The notes below the pieces were generated by a model. The model searched no databases. It was not told the origin of the DNA and worked only from the letters and a program-made list of their open reading frames with translations. The translations under genes and the position numbers were made by a program. 64,000 nucleotides of DNA from Roseibium porphyridii. GTDB taxonomy: Bacteria > Pseudomonadota > Alphaproteobacteria > Rhizobiales > Stappiaceae. Every line of letters begins with the position of its first letter. Position 1 is the stretch's first letter. The stretch spans positions 5,498,001 through 5,562,000 of the forward strand of contig NZ_CP120863.1 in assembly GCF_026191725.2 (NCBI RefSeq). Reading direction: 5' to 3'. Positions 46,456 to 55,075 of the stretch are shown piece by piece.

Positions 46456-47736
46456 TCAGCCGATGAACCATTTCATCGGGACTGTGATGATGCTCGGGAA
46501 CGCAACGAAGAGTGCGAGGAGCACCAGATATGCAGCGATGAAAGGCCAAGAGCCTTTGACCGCCGCTGACATCGGCACACGGCCGACGCCGCAAACGACG
46601 TTCAGGACAGTTCCAACTGGAGGAGTGATCAGTCCGATGGAGCAGTTGATGACGAACATCAGTCCGAAATAGACAGGATCGATGTTGGCCAGTTTGACCA
46701 CCGGCATGAGCAGCGGTACCAGGATGAGGATCGTTGGCGACAGATCCATCACCATCCCGACGCACAGCACCAGTATCATGATCACGGCCATCAGCAGACG
46801 CGGGTTCTCAACCAAGGGGCCGAGCAAGGTCGCCAGTTGTTGCGGCAGTTGCGCAACGGTGATGAGCCAAGCGGCCACCATGGCGCAGCCGACCAGAAAC
46901 ATCACCATGGCCGTCGAACGTCCCGCGTTCACGAGTATCTGGAAGAACCCCTGCAGCGTCATTTCACGGTAGATCACCGTTGAAACCAGGATCGCGTAGA
47001 CGGCTGCAACCACTGCTGCTTCCGTTGGTGTGAAGACACCGAAGCGGATGCCTCCAATGATGATGACCGGCAACAACAGCGCCCAGATGCCATCCTTGAA
47101 TGCGGCGATCCGTTCTTCAGTCGTCGCCCGCTCCAGCGTTTCGATGTTTTCGTGCCGCATGAGCACATTCCAGACCAGCATCAGCGCGACACCCATCATC
47201 AGGCCGGGAACGATGCCGCCCAGGAAGAGGTTCTTGATCGAAATATTTCCGGCAACCCCGATCAGGATCAGCGGCAGTGAAGGTGGGATCACGGGCGCAA
47301 TGATCCCGCCTGACGCCAGCAGGCCAACCGAACGACCGCTTGGATATCCGGCCTTTTGCATCATCGGATAAAGGATCGCGACGAGCGCTGCCGCGTCAGC
47401 GACAGCCGAACCTGAAAGGCCCGCAAGAAGGATCGCCGTCAGAATGGCGACGTAGCCAAGGCCGCCACGCTTGTGACCGATCAAGGAAACCGCCATGCGC
47501 ACTATGCGCTTGGACAATCCGCCGGTGGACATCACTTCGCCAGCGACCAGAAAGAACGGAATTGCAAGCAGCGGGAAACTGTCGACACCGTTGATGAGCG
47601 CCTGGGCAAGGATGTCGGCGCTGAACAGGTTCAGTTGAAGCATCAGCGCGATTGCCGCCAGGAGCAGGGCAAAAGCAACCGGCAATCCGAGAAGAATAGC
47701 GCCGATAAGGACGCTCAGAAACAGAAGGAGGGTCAA
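46456..47736 (-). CDS. TRAP transporter large permease (DctM-type)
   Basis: A 426-residue, 12-segment inner-membrane permease: FFLVAGEVMSTGGLSKRIV, AGLSGSAVADAAALVAI, IPPSLPLILIGVAGN and GLITPPVGTVLNVVCGVG are standard DctM blocks. It overlaps the DctQ gene by 4 bases (ATGA) and is followed by dctP, giving the order Q-M-P, unlike the P-Q-M order of the first TRAP set. Confidence 0.93.
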   Translation of the reverse strand: MTLLLFLSVLIGAILLGLPVAFALLLAAIALMLQLNLFSADILAQALINGVDSFPLLAIPFFLVAGEVMSTGGLSKRIVRMAVSLIGHKRGGLGYVAILTAILLAGLSGSAVADAAALVAILYPMMQKAGYPSGRSVGLLASGGIIAPVIPPSLPLILIGVAGNISIKNLFLGGIVPGLMMGVALMLVWNVLMRHENIETLERATTEERIAAFKDGIWALLLPVIIIGGIRFGVFTPTEAAVVAAVYAILVSTVIYREMTLQGFFQILVNAGRSTAMVMFLVGCAMVAAWLITVAQLPQQLATLLGPLVENPRLLMAVIMILVLCVGMVMDLSPTILILVPLLMPVVKLANIDPVYFGLMFVINCSIGLITPPVGTVLNVVCGVGRVPMSAAVKGSWPFIAAYLVLLALFVAFPSIITVPMKWFIG

Positions 47737-48221
47737 TGACTTTCCTCCTGTTCTTCATCGAAGTCCAACGCGTTGGGAAAAAACACACGTACCGCTGCGA
47801 TGATGGTCATCAAGACGGCGGAGACAACGCCGGCAAGATAAAACAGGGCGGACGGCAATCCTGTCAGCTGCGAGATATTGTTCCAGTTTGCGTTCATCTG
47901 ACGAAACGCACCCCAGAACAGCATCAAGACTGCGACCAGAATGACGAGGTAGGCCAAGCGACGCAGCAGCGGCACAAGCTTTGGAAACAGCACCTCGGAA
48001 AATTCCGTCACTGCAAGGTGTTCACTTCGGCGCAGAACCACAGCCGCGCCAAGCATGACAACCCAGACAAGTCCCAATCGTGACAGCTCGACAGATGGTC
48101 GCAATCCGGATGAAAAGCCGTATCGCAAGACCACATTCGTAAAAACCAGCACAATCATCGCCAGGAGCAGCGCTGCCATCGTCCAGTCAATGAAGCGCCA
48201 TAGCCACCGCCAATAAACCAA
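47733..48221 (-). CDS. TRAP transporter small permease (DctQ-type)
   Basis: A 162-residue protein with four hydrophobic segments and the DctQ-type core LRYGFSSGLRPSVELSRLGL followed by WVVMLGAAVVLRRSEHLAV. The TTG at 48221 is preceded by a perfect GGGAGGAAAGA ribosome-binding site, so I prefer it over the GTG at 48245. First in its TRAP operon; two perfect operators lie just upstream. Confidence 0.9.
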   Translation of the reverse strand: MVYWRWLWRFIDWTMAALLLAMIVLVFTNVVLRYGFSSGLRPSVELSRLGLVWVVMLGAAVVLRRSEHLAVTEFSEVLFPKLVPLLRRLAYLVILVAVLMLFWGAFRQMNANWNNISQLTGLPSALFYLAGVVSAVLMTIIAAVRVFFPNALDFDEEQEESH

Positions 48222-48266
48222 TCTTTCCTCCCGAAAATCGATCACTCAAGTGCAAACTTGCCTTTA

Positions 48267-48280
48267 GGTTATCGATAACC
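48267..48280. promoter_or_regulatory. LacI-type operator O1 (TRAP/lacI divergent promoter)
   Basis: GGTTATCGATAACC, a perfect palindrome, lies 45 bases upstream of the dctQ start. Its centre is 22 bases from that of the second operator, two helical turns, so both sites face the same side of the DNA. Confidence 0.75.
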
Positions 48281-48289
48281 TTATTACGA

Positions 48290-48301
48290 GTTATCGATAA
48301 C
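48290..48301. promoter_or_regulatory. LacI-type operator O2 (TRAP/lacI divergent promoter)
   Basis: GTTATCGATAAC, perfect, with the same core as the idn operator at 41780. A minus-strand TTGACA at 48316-48311 lies alongside, so this site probably overlaps the TRAP promoter. Confidence 0.75.
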
Positions 48302-48374
48302 AAATTCGATTGTCAACTCAGCTAAGACAGTTATTTTGTCACAGAGGACGGGCACCCGGGTTGGAGGAAAATGT

Positions 48375-49367
48375 ATGGTCACGCTAGAGGACGTCGCCAA
48401 GTTGGCGAATGTCAGCACCATGACTGTTTCGAAGGTTTTGCGGGGGACTGGCGCTATCTCCAAGCAGACGCGAACACGCGTTTTCGAAGCTGCCGACCAA
48501 CTCGGATATGTTCCAAACCGGCTCGCCGGCTCGCTCAGTGCGCGCAAGAGCATGTTGGTCGCGGTGCTGATCCCCTCCATAGCCGATACGGTTTATGCCG
48601 AGATCATAAGCAGCCTTCACAGCCTCCTCGATCAAGCCTCGCTCTCAATCTTCATTGCGGAAAGTCTCATGGACCCTGAAGTGGAAGAACGTCAGGTCCA
48701 GGAACTCCTGAGCCTGCGACCGGCATTTCTGGTACGCAGTGGCGGCATCGCCTCCACTGAGCGCACACAAATACTGCTTCAGCGGTTCGGAGTTCCTCAC
48801 ATTCAAATCTGGGATGGAGATGACCCGCAAGGGCAAGCCACCGTCGGCCCGTCACATGTGGAAGCCGGGAAAATTGCAGCAAGCCACTTTCTGGAACTCG
48901 GGCTGCGCAAGGTCGCTTACATAGGCGCTGAAACGCATAAAGACATTTGTGCATCCCGGCGCATGGAGAGTTTCATAGGTGACATGACCGCAGCCGGTGC
49001 GGAAACGCACGTTCTGACGGAACCCGACCTTCCGCGTCAGGCAGAGAGTGGAGAGCTCCTGACACATCGCCTGCTAGAAGACGGTTTGCAAGTTGACGGG
49101 ATTTTTTATCTGAATGATGCAATGGCCATCGGAGGATTGAGAGTCCTCCTGAAGGCAGGCTTCCGAGTACCCGAGGATGTGCGGGTCATGGGCTTCAACG
49201 GAACGTCGAGAGAACAGACGATCAACACAAGACTGACAACAATCAGCACAAATGGGCACGAGCTCGGGCAGACTGTCGCGAAGGCTATTCTCGAAAACAT
49301 CGGCGGCCGATTGCCGAAAAGCTGCACGCTTTGCCCTGTCACGCTGGATTTGGGCAACACCACCTAA
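48375..49367 (+). CDS. LacI-family transcriptional regulator
   Basis: A 330-residue repressor beginning MVTLEDVAKLANVSTMTVSK, with hinge GYVPNRLAGSLSARKS and ligand-domain stretches LRKVAYIGAE, FYLNDAMAIGGLRVL and VRVMGFNGTS. GGAGG precedes the ATG at 48375; the ORF can be extended to 48336 but loses the ribosome-binding site. Divergent from the TRAP operon across two operators, so it probably controls that transporter. Confidence 0.92.
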   Translation: MVTLEDVAKLANVSTMTVSKVLRGTGAISKQTRTRVFEAADQLGYVPNRLAGSLSARKSMLVAVLIPSIADTVYAEIISSLHSLLDQASLSIFIAESLMDPEVEERQVQELLSLRPAFLVRSGGIASTERTQILLQRFGVPHIQIWDGDDPQGQATVGPSHVEAGKIAASHFLELGLRKVAYIGAETHKDICASRRMESFIGDMTAAGAETHVLTEPDLPRQAESGELLTHRLLEDGLQVDGIFYLNDAMAIGGLRVLLKAGFRVPEDVRVMGFNGTSREQTINTRLTTISTNGHELGQTVAKAILENIGGRLPKSCTLCPVTLDLGNTT

Positions 49368-49385
49368 CCCGAAGCTCACATAACC

Positions 49386-50411
49386 TCAAACCGTATCTCC
49401 GGCGACAAGCGTGAAGCCGACATCAGAGACAGGCTCAAGCAGGTCGCCATTGATCCGCAAAAGCAGTTTTTCAGCCGCCAGCTGTCCGATGCGGAGATGA
49501 TTTACCTGTACCGTGGTCAATCGATACGGCAGGACCGACGCAATCGGCAACTCGCCCCAACCTGCAATTCCCAGGTCGCCCGGTATGGAAATTTTCTGCG
49601 CTTCACAGAACTGGACTGCACCCACCGCCATATTGTCGTTCTGAAAGAATACAACCTCTACTGACGGATCCGCGGACAGAAGCTGCTCCGTTCCGTAAAA
49701 GCCGGGGTAAAACCCCGGAATATCATTCAGGCACAGCTGTTTTGTCAGGCGGCCTCCGCCATCTTCAATAGCCTTCGCATATCCGTGAAGCCGGGCTGTT
49801 GCCGCATTCGCGGTGTCGTGAGACGTGCCCACATAACCAAATTTCTGATAGCCCTTGGACAAAAGAAAACGGCCCATGTCATAGCCGCTGTCAAAGTGGT
49901 TGAGGCCGACGCACATGTCGATCGGGCTGGAATTCAGATCCCAGATTTCTACCAGCGGCACACCGGACCCGACGAGCAGTTGCAAAGCTCTTGGCGTATG
50001 CGCGCGGCCTGTCAGGATCAAGCCTGCCGGTTGCCAGGACAACACGGTCTCAACCCAGCTTTCCTCTTCTGCAAGGACATGCTGTGTCATGCCCAGAACA
50101 GTCTGATGATTGAAGCTCACCAGCTTCCGGTCGATCCCCTCCAAAACGTGTGTGAACACCTCATTGCCAAGGTCGGGAATGCTCACCCCTATAAAAGTCG
50201 ATTTCTTGTCGCCGGCAAAGACGGTCGCCAGTCGGTTGGGCAGATACCCGAGCCGCTCGACCTCTGCCAAAACCTTGACGCGTGTCTTTTCGGAAAAACC
50301 ACCTTCATCTCTGAGGACGCGACTGGCGGTCATCTTGGAGACGCCGGCCGCCCTGGCAACCTCAGCAAGGCTTACTTTATTGTTTTTACTAGCAATTTTC
50401 TGTTCAGACAA
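49386..50411 (-). CDS. LacI-family transcriptional regulator
   Basis: A 341-residue repressor: VSLAEVARAAGVSKMTASRVL, hinge GYLPNRLATVFAGDKKS and ligand domain with KFGYVGTSHD, VEVVFFQNDNMAVGAVQFCE and GIAGWGELP. The only start that keeps the full helix-turn-helix is the TTG at 50411, with no visible ribosome-binding site and only 5 bases after an operator, so initiation may be weak or leaderless. It is divergent from the RbsA-type operon, its likely target. Confidence 0.9.
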   Translation of the reverse strand: MSEQKIASKNNKVSLAEVARAAGVSKMTASRVLRDEGGFSEKTRVKVLAEVERLGYLPNRLATVFAGDKKSTFIGVSIPDLGNEVFTHVLEGIDRKLVSFNHQTVLGMTQHVLAEEESWVETVLSWQPAGLILTGRAHTPRALQLLVGSGVPLVEIWDLNSSPIDMCVGLNHFDSGYDMGRFLLSKGYQKFGYVGTSHDTANAATARLHGYAKAIEDGGGRLTKQLCLNDIPGFYPGFYGTEQLLSADPSVEVVFFQNDNMAVGAVQFCEAQKISIPGDLGIAGWGELPIASVLPYRLTTVQVNHLRIGQLAAEKLLLRINGDLLEPVSDVGFTLVAGDTV

Positions 50412-50416
50412 AATTT

Positions 50417-50432
50417 AAGTTACCGGTAACTT
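50417..50432. promoter_or_regulatory. LacI-type operator (regulator side)
   Basis: AAGTTACCGGTAACTT, a perfect 16-bp palindrome with an ACCGGT core, lies next to the TTG start of the minus-strand regulator. It probably gives autoregulation. Confidence 0.75.
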
Positions 50433-50475
50433 TTTTGATTGACTTACCCATATGACGAGTCAATGATAATGCCAC

Positions 50476-50487
50476 GTTACCGGTAAC
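50476..50487. promoter_or_regulatory. LacI-type operator (transporter side)
   Basis: GTTACCGGTAAC, perfect, centred 57 bases from the site at 50417. It lies just after a candidate promoter (TTGACT at 50439 with AATGAT at 50462), where a repressor would block initiation. Confidence 0.75.
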
Positions 50488-50541
50488 TCAATGTCTGTCT
50501 TGGGAGAAGATGCACAGTCCGGTCGCGGCGGGAGGAAGATA

Positions 50542-52050
50542 GTGCCAGGCAGTTTACAAAACCGGCTGTTCTTTGACGGCATCCAAAAGCATTTCGGTGG
50601 GACTTACGCCGTTCGGGACGTTTCCCTTGCCGTAGACCGCGGCGAAATCGTCGCGCTTTTGGGCGAGAACGGCGCCGGTAAATCAACACTCATCAAGATT
50701 CTCGGCGGTATTCACAAACCCGACGCAGGGCGTGTTTTGATCGACGGCGAGCCTTACGAGCATCGCCCGGGTGGGTTTGGGCAACGTCAATCCGTCGCCT
50801 TCATCCACCAGGATCTGGGCATGATCGAGTGGATGACCGTTGCCGAGAACATGTCTCTTGCGCTTGGCTTTTCCAAAAAACTCGGTCTGATCAATTGGGG
50901 CAACGCAGAAAATTTCGCTGCTGAAGCCCTTAAGAAAGTTGGTTGCGATTTCGATCCAACGACCCGGGTGCAGGACCTTTCCAGAACGGAGAAGTCCCTC
51001 GTGGCGATTGCCCGTGCCCTTGCGGTCGATTGTGATTTCCTTGTTCTGGACGAACCGACTGCTTCTCTTCCGGCAGATGAGGTCAACCGCCTGTTCAATG
51101 CACTCAGGCCGCTTCGTGAACGCGGTGTCGGCATGATCTATGTGTCCCACAGGCTGGACGAGATTTTCCAGATCGCCGACCGTGTTGCGGTTCTTCGCGA
51201 CGGTGTGCTTGTTGGCGTACGGGCCATACAGCACACGACAACGGAAGAACTCGTTCACATGATTGTCGGGCGCAAGACCCGTCAGGTCAGCAAACTTGCC
51301 GAAGCTCCCGGGAAACCCGTCCTTAGCGTGTCGAACCTGAAAACACACAATGCGGGACCGGTTGATTTCACGCTGCACCAGAACGAGCTGGTCGGGCTGG
51401 TCGGGTTGCGCGGCGCAGGTCATGAGCAGATTGCCAGGGCCCTTTACGGCATGGAAGATCATGAAGGCGAGGTTGTCCTGAACGGTCAGGGCAGCCCGGA
51501 CCTTCGCAACGCCAAAACAGCGCTTGATTCCGGCATTGGTCTGGTCGCCCGAGACCGTACCGAAGAGTCCGTTGCCCTTCCCCTCTCCATTCGCGAGAAC
51601 ACGTTTTTGAACCCGGCATCGACCGGACGGGGCCTCCTGTCTTTCCTGTCACCGGACAAGGAAACAAAGATGGCGGAGGAGATCGGCCGGGAAGTCGCAC
51701 TGAGCCCAAACGACCAGTCGCTTGCCATTGAAGCGCTCTCGGGCGGCAACCAGCAAAAGGTTGTGATCGCCAGATGGCTGGCGACAAAACGCAAGCTCCT
51801 GATCTGCGAAGACCCGACTGCCGGCGTTGATGTTGGCGCCAAGGCGGAAATCTATGCGCTCCTGAACAAGGCACTGCGCGAAGGCGTCGGGCTTTTGCTC
51901 GTGTCGACCGATTTTGAAGAAGTCGCAACGATCTGCCATCGCGCGATCGTCTTCAGCCAGGGCAAGATCGTTGAAGAACTCTCGGGCACCAAACTGTCCA
52001 CGGAAAACCTGATTCAAGCGGCTTCGGCCAGCAATGCCGCAGCTGCCTAA
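50542..52050 (+). CDS. Sugar ABC transporter ATP-binding protein (RbsA/MglA type)
   Basis: A 502-residue double ATPase of the CUT2 class. Domain 1 has LLGENGAGKSTLIK, Q-loop FIHQDLGMIE, a divergent signature (VQDLSRTEKSLVA) and FLVLDEPTASLP. Domain 2 (about 240-500) has an atypical Walker A region GLVGLRGAGHEQ and an intact signature LSGGNQQK with LLICEDPTAGVD. The GTG at 50542 has GGGAGG five bases before it, better than the ATG at 50491, which overlaps the operator. It powers the permease and binding protein that follow. Confidence 0.93.
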   Translation: MPGSLQNRLFFDGIQKHFGGTYAVRDVSLAVDRGEIVALLGENGAGKSTLIKILGGIHKPDAGRVLIDGEPYEHRPGGFGQRQSVAFIHQDLGMIEWMTVAENMSLALGFSKKLGLINWGNAENFAAEALKKVGCDFDPTTRVQDLSRTEKSLVAIARALAVDCDFLVLDEPTASLPADEVNRLFNALRPLRERGVGMIYVSHRLDEIFQIADRVAVLRDGVLVGVRAIQHTTTEELVHMIVGRKTRQVSKLAEAPGKPVLSVSNLKTHNAGPVDFTLHQNELVGLVGLRGAGHEQIARALYGMEDHEGEVVLNGQGSPDLRNAKTALDSGIGLVARDRTEESVALPLSIRENTFLNPASTGRGLLSFLSPDKETKMAEEIGREVALSPNDQSLAIEALSGGNQQKVVIARWLATKRKLLICEDPTAGVDVGAKAEIYALLNKALREGVGLLLVSTDFEEVATICHRAIVFSQGKIVEELSGTKLSTENLIQAASASNAAAA

Positions 52051-52061
52051 GGATAAGAAAC

Positions 52062-53084
52062 ATGCAATCTCTTGAATCCAATGCACTGGAGCCGACCAAG
52101 GCGGAAATGGAAGGCCTGTCGCTGCGCAGCAGGCTTTTCAGGCTCCTGCCCGTTTATGGGCTCGTGATCCTGACCCTGCTTCTTATCCTGCTGTTTTCGA
52201 TCCTGTTGCCGCGGACGTTCCCAACGCTCTTGAACCTGCGTGCGATCATTTCCGACAAAGCCATCATTGCGCTCCTGTCTCTAGGGGCAATGATCCCGAT
52301 GGCGGCTGGACGGATCGACCTGACGGTCGGTTACGGCATCGTGCTCTGGCATATTCTGGCTATCAGCCTGCAAACCATGTTCGGCATCCCCTGGCCGGCT
52401 GCAGTCATGATCGTTCTGATGCTCGGTGCAATGACCGGCTTCTTCAACGGACTGCTCGTGGAAGTCGCCAAGATTGACAGTTTCATCGCAACCCTCGGCA
52501 CCGGCACGGTACTTTACGCGATTGCACTTTGGCACACAGGTGGTCGCCAGGTGGTCGGTGTCTTGCCGGAAGGGTTTTATGCAGTTAATGGCACGTTCCT
52601 GTTCGGCCTGCCGATTACAGGGTTTTACGTGCTTGCCATTACCATCGCTATGTGGCTGGTGCTCGAATACACACCCATTGGCCGATACCTTTATGCCATC
52701 GGCGCCAACCAGCGTGCTGCGCAACTCAACGGCATTCCCACACGCAAATACGTCATCGGATCCTTCATGGCGTCCGGGATGATGACTGCGCTTGCCGGAG
52801 TATTGCTGGCTTCAAAGCTTCGGATTGGTCAGGCGAGCGTCGGCCTTGAATTCCTGCTGCCTGCTCTGGTCGGTGCGTTCCTTGGATCGACGACTATCAA
52901 ACCCGGGAGGGTCAATGTTTGGGGCACCGTTGTCGGTGTTGCCATCCTGGCTGTCGGGATCTCTGGCATCCAGCAATTTGGCGGATCGTTCTGGGTCGAG
53001 CCGCTCTTCAATGGCGTGACGTTGCTGATCGCGATCGGCATTGCCGGCTATGCGCAACGCCGCAAAGGCGCTGCGAAAAAATAA
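52062..53084 (+). CDS. Sugar ABC transporter permease (CUT2/RbsC type)
   Basis: A 340-residue inner-membrane permease with about ten hydrophobic segments, LSLGAMIPMAAGRIDLTVGYG (the RbsC-type core) and TKIDSFIATLGTGTVLYAIA-like VAKIDSFIATLGTGTVL, then YAIGANQRAAQLNGI. AAGGA precedes the ATG. Encoded between its ATPase and binding protein. Confidence 0.93.
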   Translation: MQSLESNALEPTKAEMEGLSLRSRLFRLLPVYGLVILTLLLILLFSILLPRTFPTLLNLRAIISDKAIIALLSLGAMIPMAAGRIDLTVGYGIVLWHILAISLQTMFGIPWPAAVMIVLMLGAMTGFFNGLLVEVAKIDSFIATLGTGTVLYAIALWHTGGRQVVGVLPEGFYAVNGTFLFGLPITGFYVLAITIAMWLVLEYTPIGRYLYAIGANQRAAQLNGIPTRKYVIGSFMASGMMTALAGVLLASKLRIGQASVGLEFLLPALVGAFLGSTTIKPGRVNVWGTVVGVAILAVGISGIQQFGGSFWVEPLFNGVTLLIAIGIAGYAQRRKGAAKK

Positions 53085-53107
53085 GAATTTTGCATAGGGA
53101 GGATAGA

Positions 53108-54157
53108 ATGCAAAAGCGTGATTTTCTAAAGACCATCTTGGCAACAACAATGCTTGCCGGTTCCGTGTTGCCTGCATTTGCAGAGGCTGCATGGGACGGC
53201 CCGACAAGTGGCCCGGCGGGTGCTGATGGCAAGACCATCGTAGTAGTCGCAGCCGACCTCAAGAACGGCGGCATCCTGGGCGTGACCAATGGTGTTGAAG
53301 AAGCTGCCGACAAAATCGGTTGGGAAGTCCGCGTCCTGGACGGCGCAGGCTCTATCCAAGGCCGGACCGCTGCCATCGGTCAGGCTCTGGCACTTCAGCC
53401 CGACGGGATTGTCATTAACGGCTTTGACGCTGTTGAGCAGCAAGCTGCACTTGAAGGTGTTGTCTCAGCAAATATTCCAATGGTTGCATGGCACTCCGGT
53501 CCCAAGATCGGCTGTGACGCACCTGGAGGCATCTTCGCCAACATCTCAACCGATGCGATGACCGTTTCTGAAGTCGCTGCGAATTGGGCCATCGACGACG
53601 GCGGCAAGGATATCGGTGTCATTATCTTCACCGACTCCACCTATCAGATCGCGATCGACAAGGCTGATCGGCTGAAAGAAACCGTTGAAGCCGCCGGTGG
53701 CAAGGTTCTGGAATATGTCGACACCCCAATTGCCGACACATCGACCCGTATGGGCCCACTCACCACAAGTCTTTTGCAGAAATACGGAGACAGCTGGACA
53801 CATGCGCTCGCGATCAATGATCTGTATTTCGATTTCATGGGACCGGCGTTGACATCTGCAGGAATTTCCGCCGCTGACGGCCCGCAGGCGGGTTCCGCCG
53901 GAGACGGTTCGGAAGCCGCTTTCCAACGTATCCGAACCGGTGGCTACCAGACGATCACCGTTGCTGAACCGCTTAACCTGCAAGGCTGGCAACTTGTCGA
54001 CGAGTTGAATCGTGCCGTGCAAGGGCAGCCTTGTTCCGGTTACGTCACTTCACCGGCTCTTGTGACGAAAGCAGGACTTGAGAAGATGGGTGACAGCAAC
54101 TCCTTCGATCCCGATACGCCTTACCGTGAGGCTTACTCCGCCATCTGGGGCAAGTAA
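53108..54157 (+). CDS. Sugar ABC transporter substrate-binding protein (RbsB type)
   Basis: A 349-residue periplasmic protein with signal peptide MQKRDFLKTILATTMLAGSV (cut near AFAEA), IVVVAADLKNGGILGVTNGV, QALALQPDGIVINGFDAV and the later ALAINDLYFDFMGPAL. This is the CUT2 pentose/hexose binding fold. GGGAGG lies before the ATG at 53108. The ligand cannot be named. Confidence 0.92.
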   Translation: MQKRDFLKTILATTMLAGSVLPAFAEAAWDGPTSGPAGADGKTIVVVAADLKNGGILGVTNGVEEAADKIGWEVRVLDGAGSIQGRTAAIGQALALQPDGIVINGFDAVEQQAALEGVVSANIPMVAWHSGPKIGCDAPGGIFANISTDAMTVSEVAANWAIDDGGKDIGVIIFTDSTYQIAIDKADRLKETVEAAGGKVLEYVDTPIADTSTRMGPLTTSLLQKYGDSWTHALAINDLYFDFMGPALTSAGISAADGPQAGSAGDGSEAAFQRIRTGGYQTITVAEPLNLQGWQLVDELNRAVQGQPCSGYVTSPALVTKAGLEKMGDSNSFDPDTPYREAYSAIWGK

Positions 54158-54171
54158 GCAATCACGAAGCG

Positions 54172-54199
54172 GGTCGCCTGACGCAGCCGCCAGGCGACC
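54172..54199 (+). terminator. Hairpin after the first CUT2 operon
   Basis: GGTCGCCTG and CAGGCGACC form a 9-bp stem around a 10-base loop, starting 15 bases after the binding-protein stop. No T-run follows, so it may reduce read-through into the next ABC operon instead of stopping it. Confidence 0.5.
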
Positions 54200-54292
54200 T
54201 GCTGACAACCGAGCAAAGCAACAACTGAAGGTCTTTTTTGCCGTGGCGCTGCCGTGGACAGGAGAGCTTTGTCTAAAATTCAGGGTGAAACA

Positions 54293-55066
54293 ATGTCTTC
54301 GGGCACCAAAGATGCAGAACCCTTGGTCGTTATGCGCAACATCTCCAAGCGATTTGGCGGGGTCCACGCGCTCTCGCAAGTCAATCTGGAGGCTTATGCA
54401 GGCGAAGTCCTTGCGATTGTCGGCGACAACGGGGCAGGCAAATCGACACTGATCAAGATTCTAACCGGCGTTTATCAACCGACCGAGGGCGAAATATTCG
54501 TCGGCGGCGAACAACTCGTCATGAACAGCCACTCCGATGCAATCGATCAGGGCATCGATGCTGTGTATCAGACACTGGCTCTTGCAGATCACCTCGATCC
54601 GGCAGCGAATATGTTCCTTGGAAACGAGCTCACCCGTTCTTTCCTCGGCATAACAACGCTCGACAACAAGAAGATGCGCACCGAAACGGAGCGCGTGCTG
54701 TTTGAACGTCTCGGCGTTCGGTTACGCTCGCTCGATGTTCCCACAGCAAGCCTGTCTGGAGGTCAGCGACAGGCGGTGGCCATCGCGCGGGCCGTCTATC
54801 ACGAGGGCCTTCGGGTCCTCGTGATGGACGAACCGACTGCGGCTCTCGGGCCCCAGGAAACAGCGCGCACGCTGAAACTCATCAAGACACTGAAGGAACA
54901 GGGCCTGGTGGTCATTTTGATCTCCCACTCCCTGGACGACGTTTTTGAAGTCGCCGACCGCGTTCATGTCCAGCGCCGCGGCAAATGTGCCGGCGTGGTC
55001 AAGGTAGCCGACAGTTCCCAGCAGGATGTGCTGGGTCTGATCGTCGGCGCGGAAGAAGCGGCTTAG
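54293..55066 (+). CDS. Sugar ABC ATP-binding protein, single-domain (short RbsA type)
   Basis: A 257-residue ATPase with one ABC domain: Walker A GDNGAGKST, Q-loop AVYQTLALADHL, LSGGQRQAV, Walker B VLVMDEPTAALG and H-loop ILISHSLDDV. Most CUT2 ATPases have two fused domains; the single-domain form works as a homodimer (FrcA-like). AGGGTG precedes the ATG at 54293. It is encoded upstream of its permease and a LuxP-like binding protein. Confidence 0.9.
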   Translation: MSSGTKDAEPLVVMRNISKRFGGVHALSQVNLEAYAGEVLAIVGDNGAGKSTLIKILTGVYQPTEGEIFVGGEQLVMNSHSDAIDQGIDAVYQTLALADHLDPAANMFLGNELTRSFLGITTLDNKKMRTETERVLFERLGVRLRSLDVPTASLSGGQRQAVAIARAVYHEGLRVLVMDEPTAALGPQETARTLKLIKTLKEQGLVVILISHSLDDVFEVADRVHVQRRGKCAGVVKVADSSQQDVLGLIVGAEEAA

Positions 55067-55075
55067 GAGGACAAG

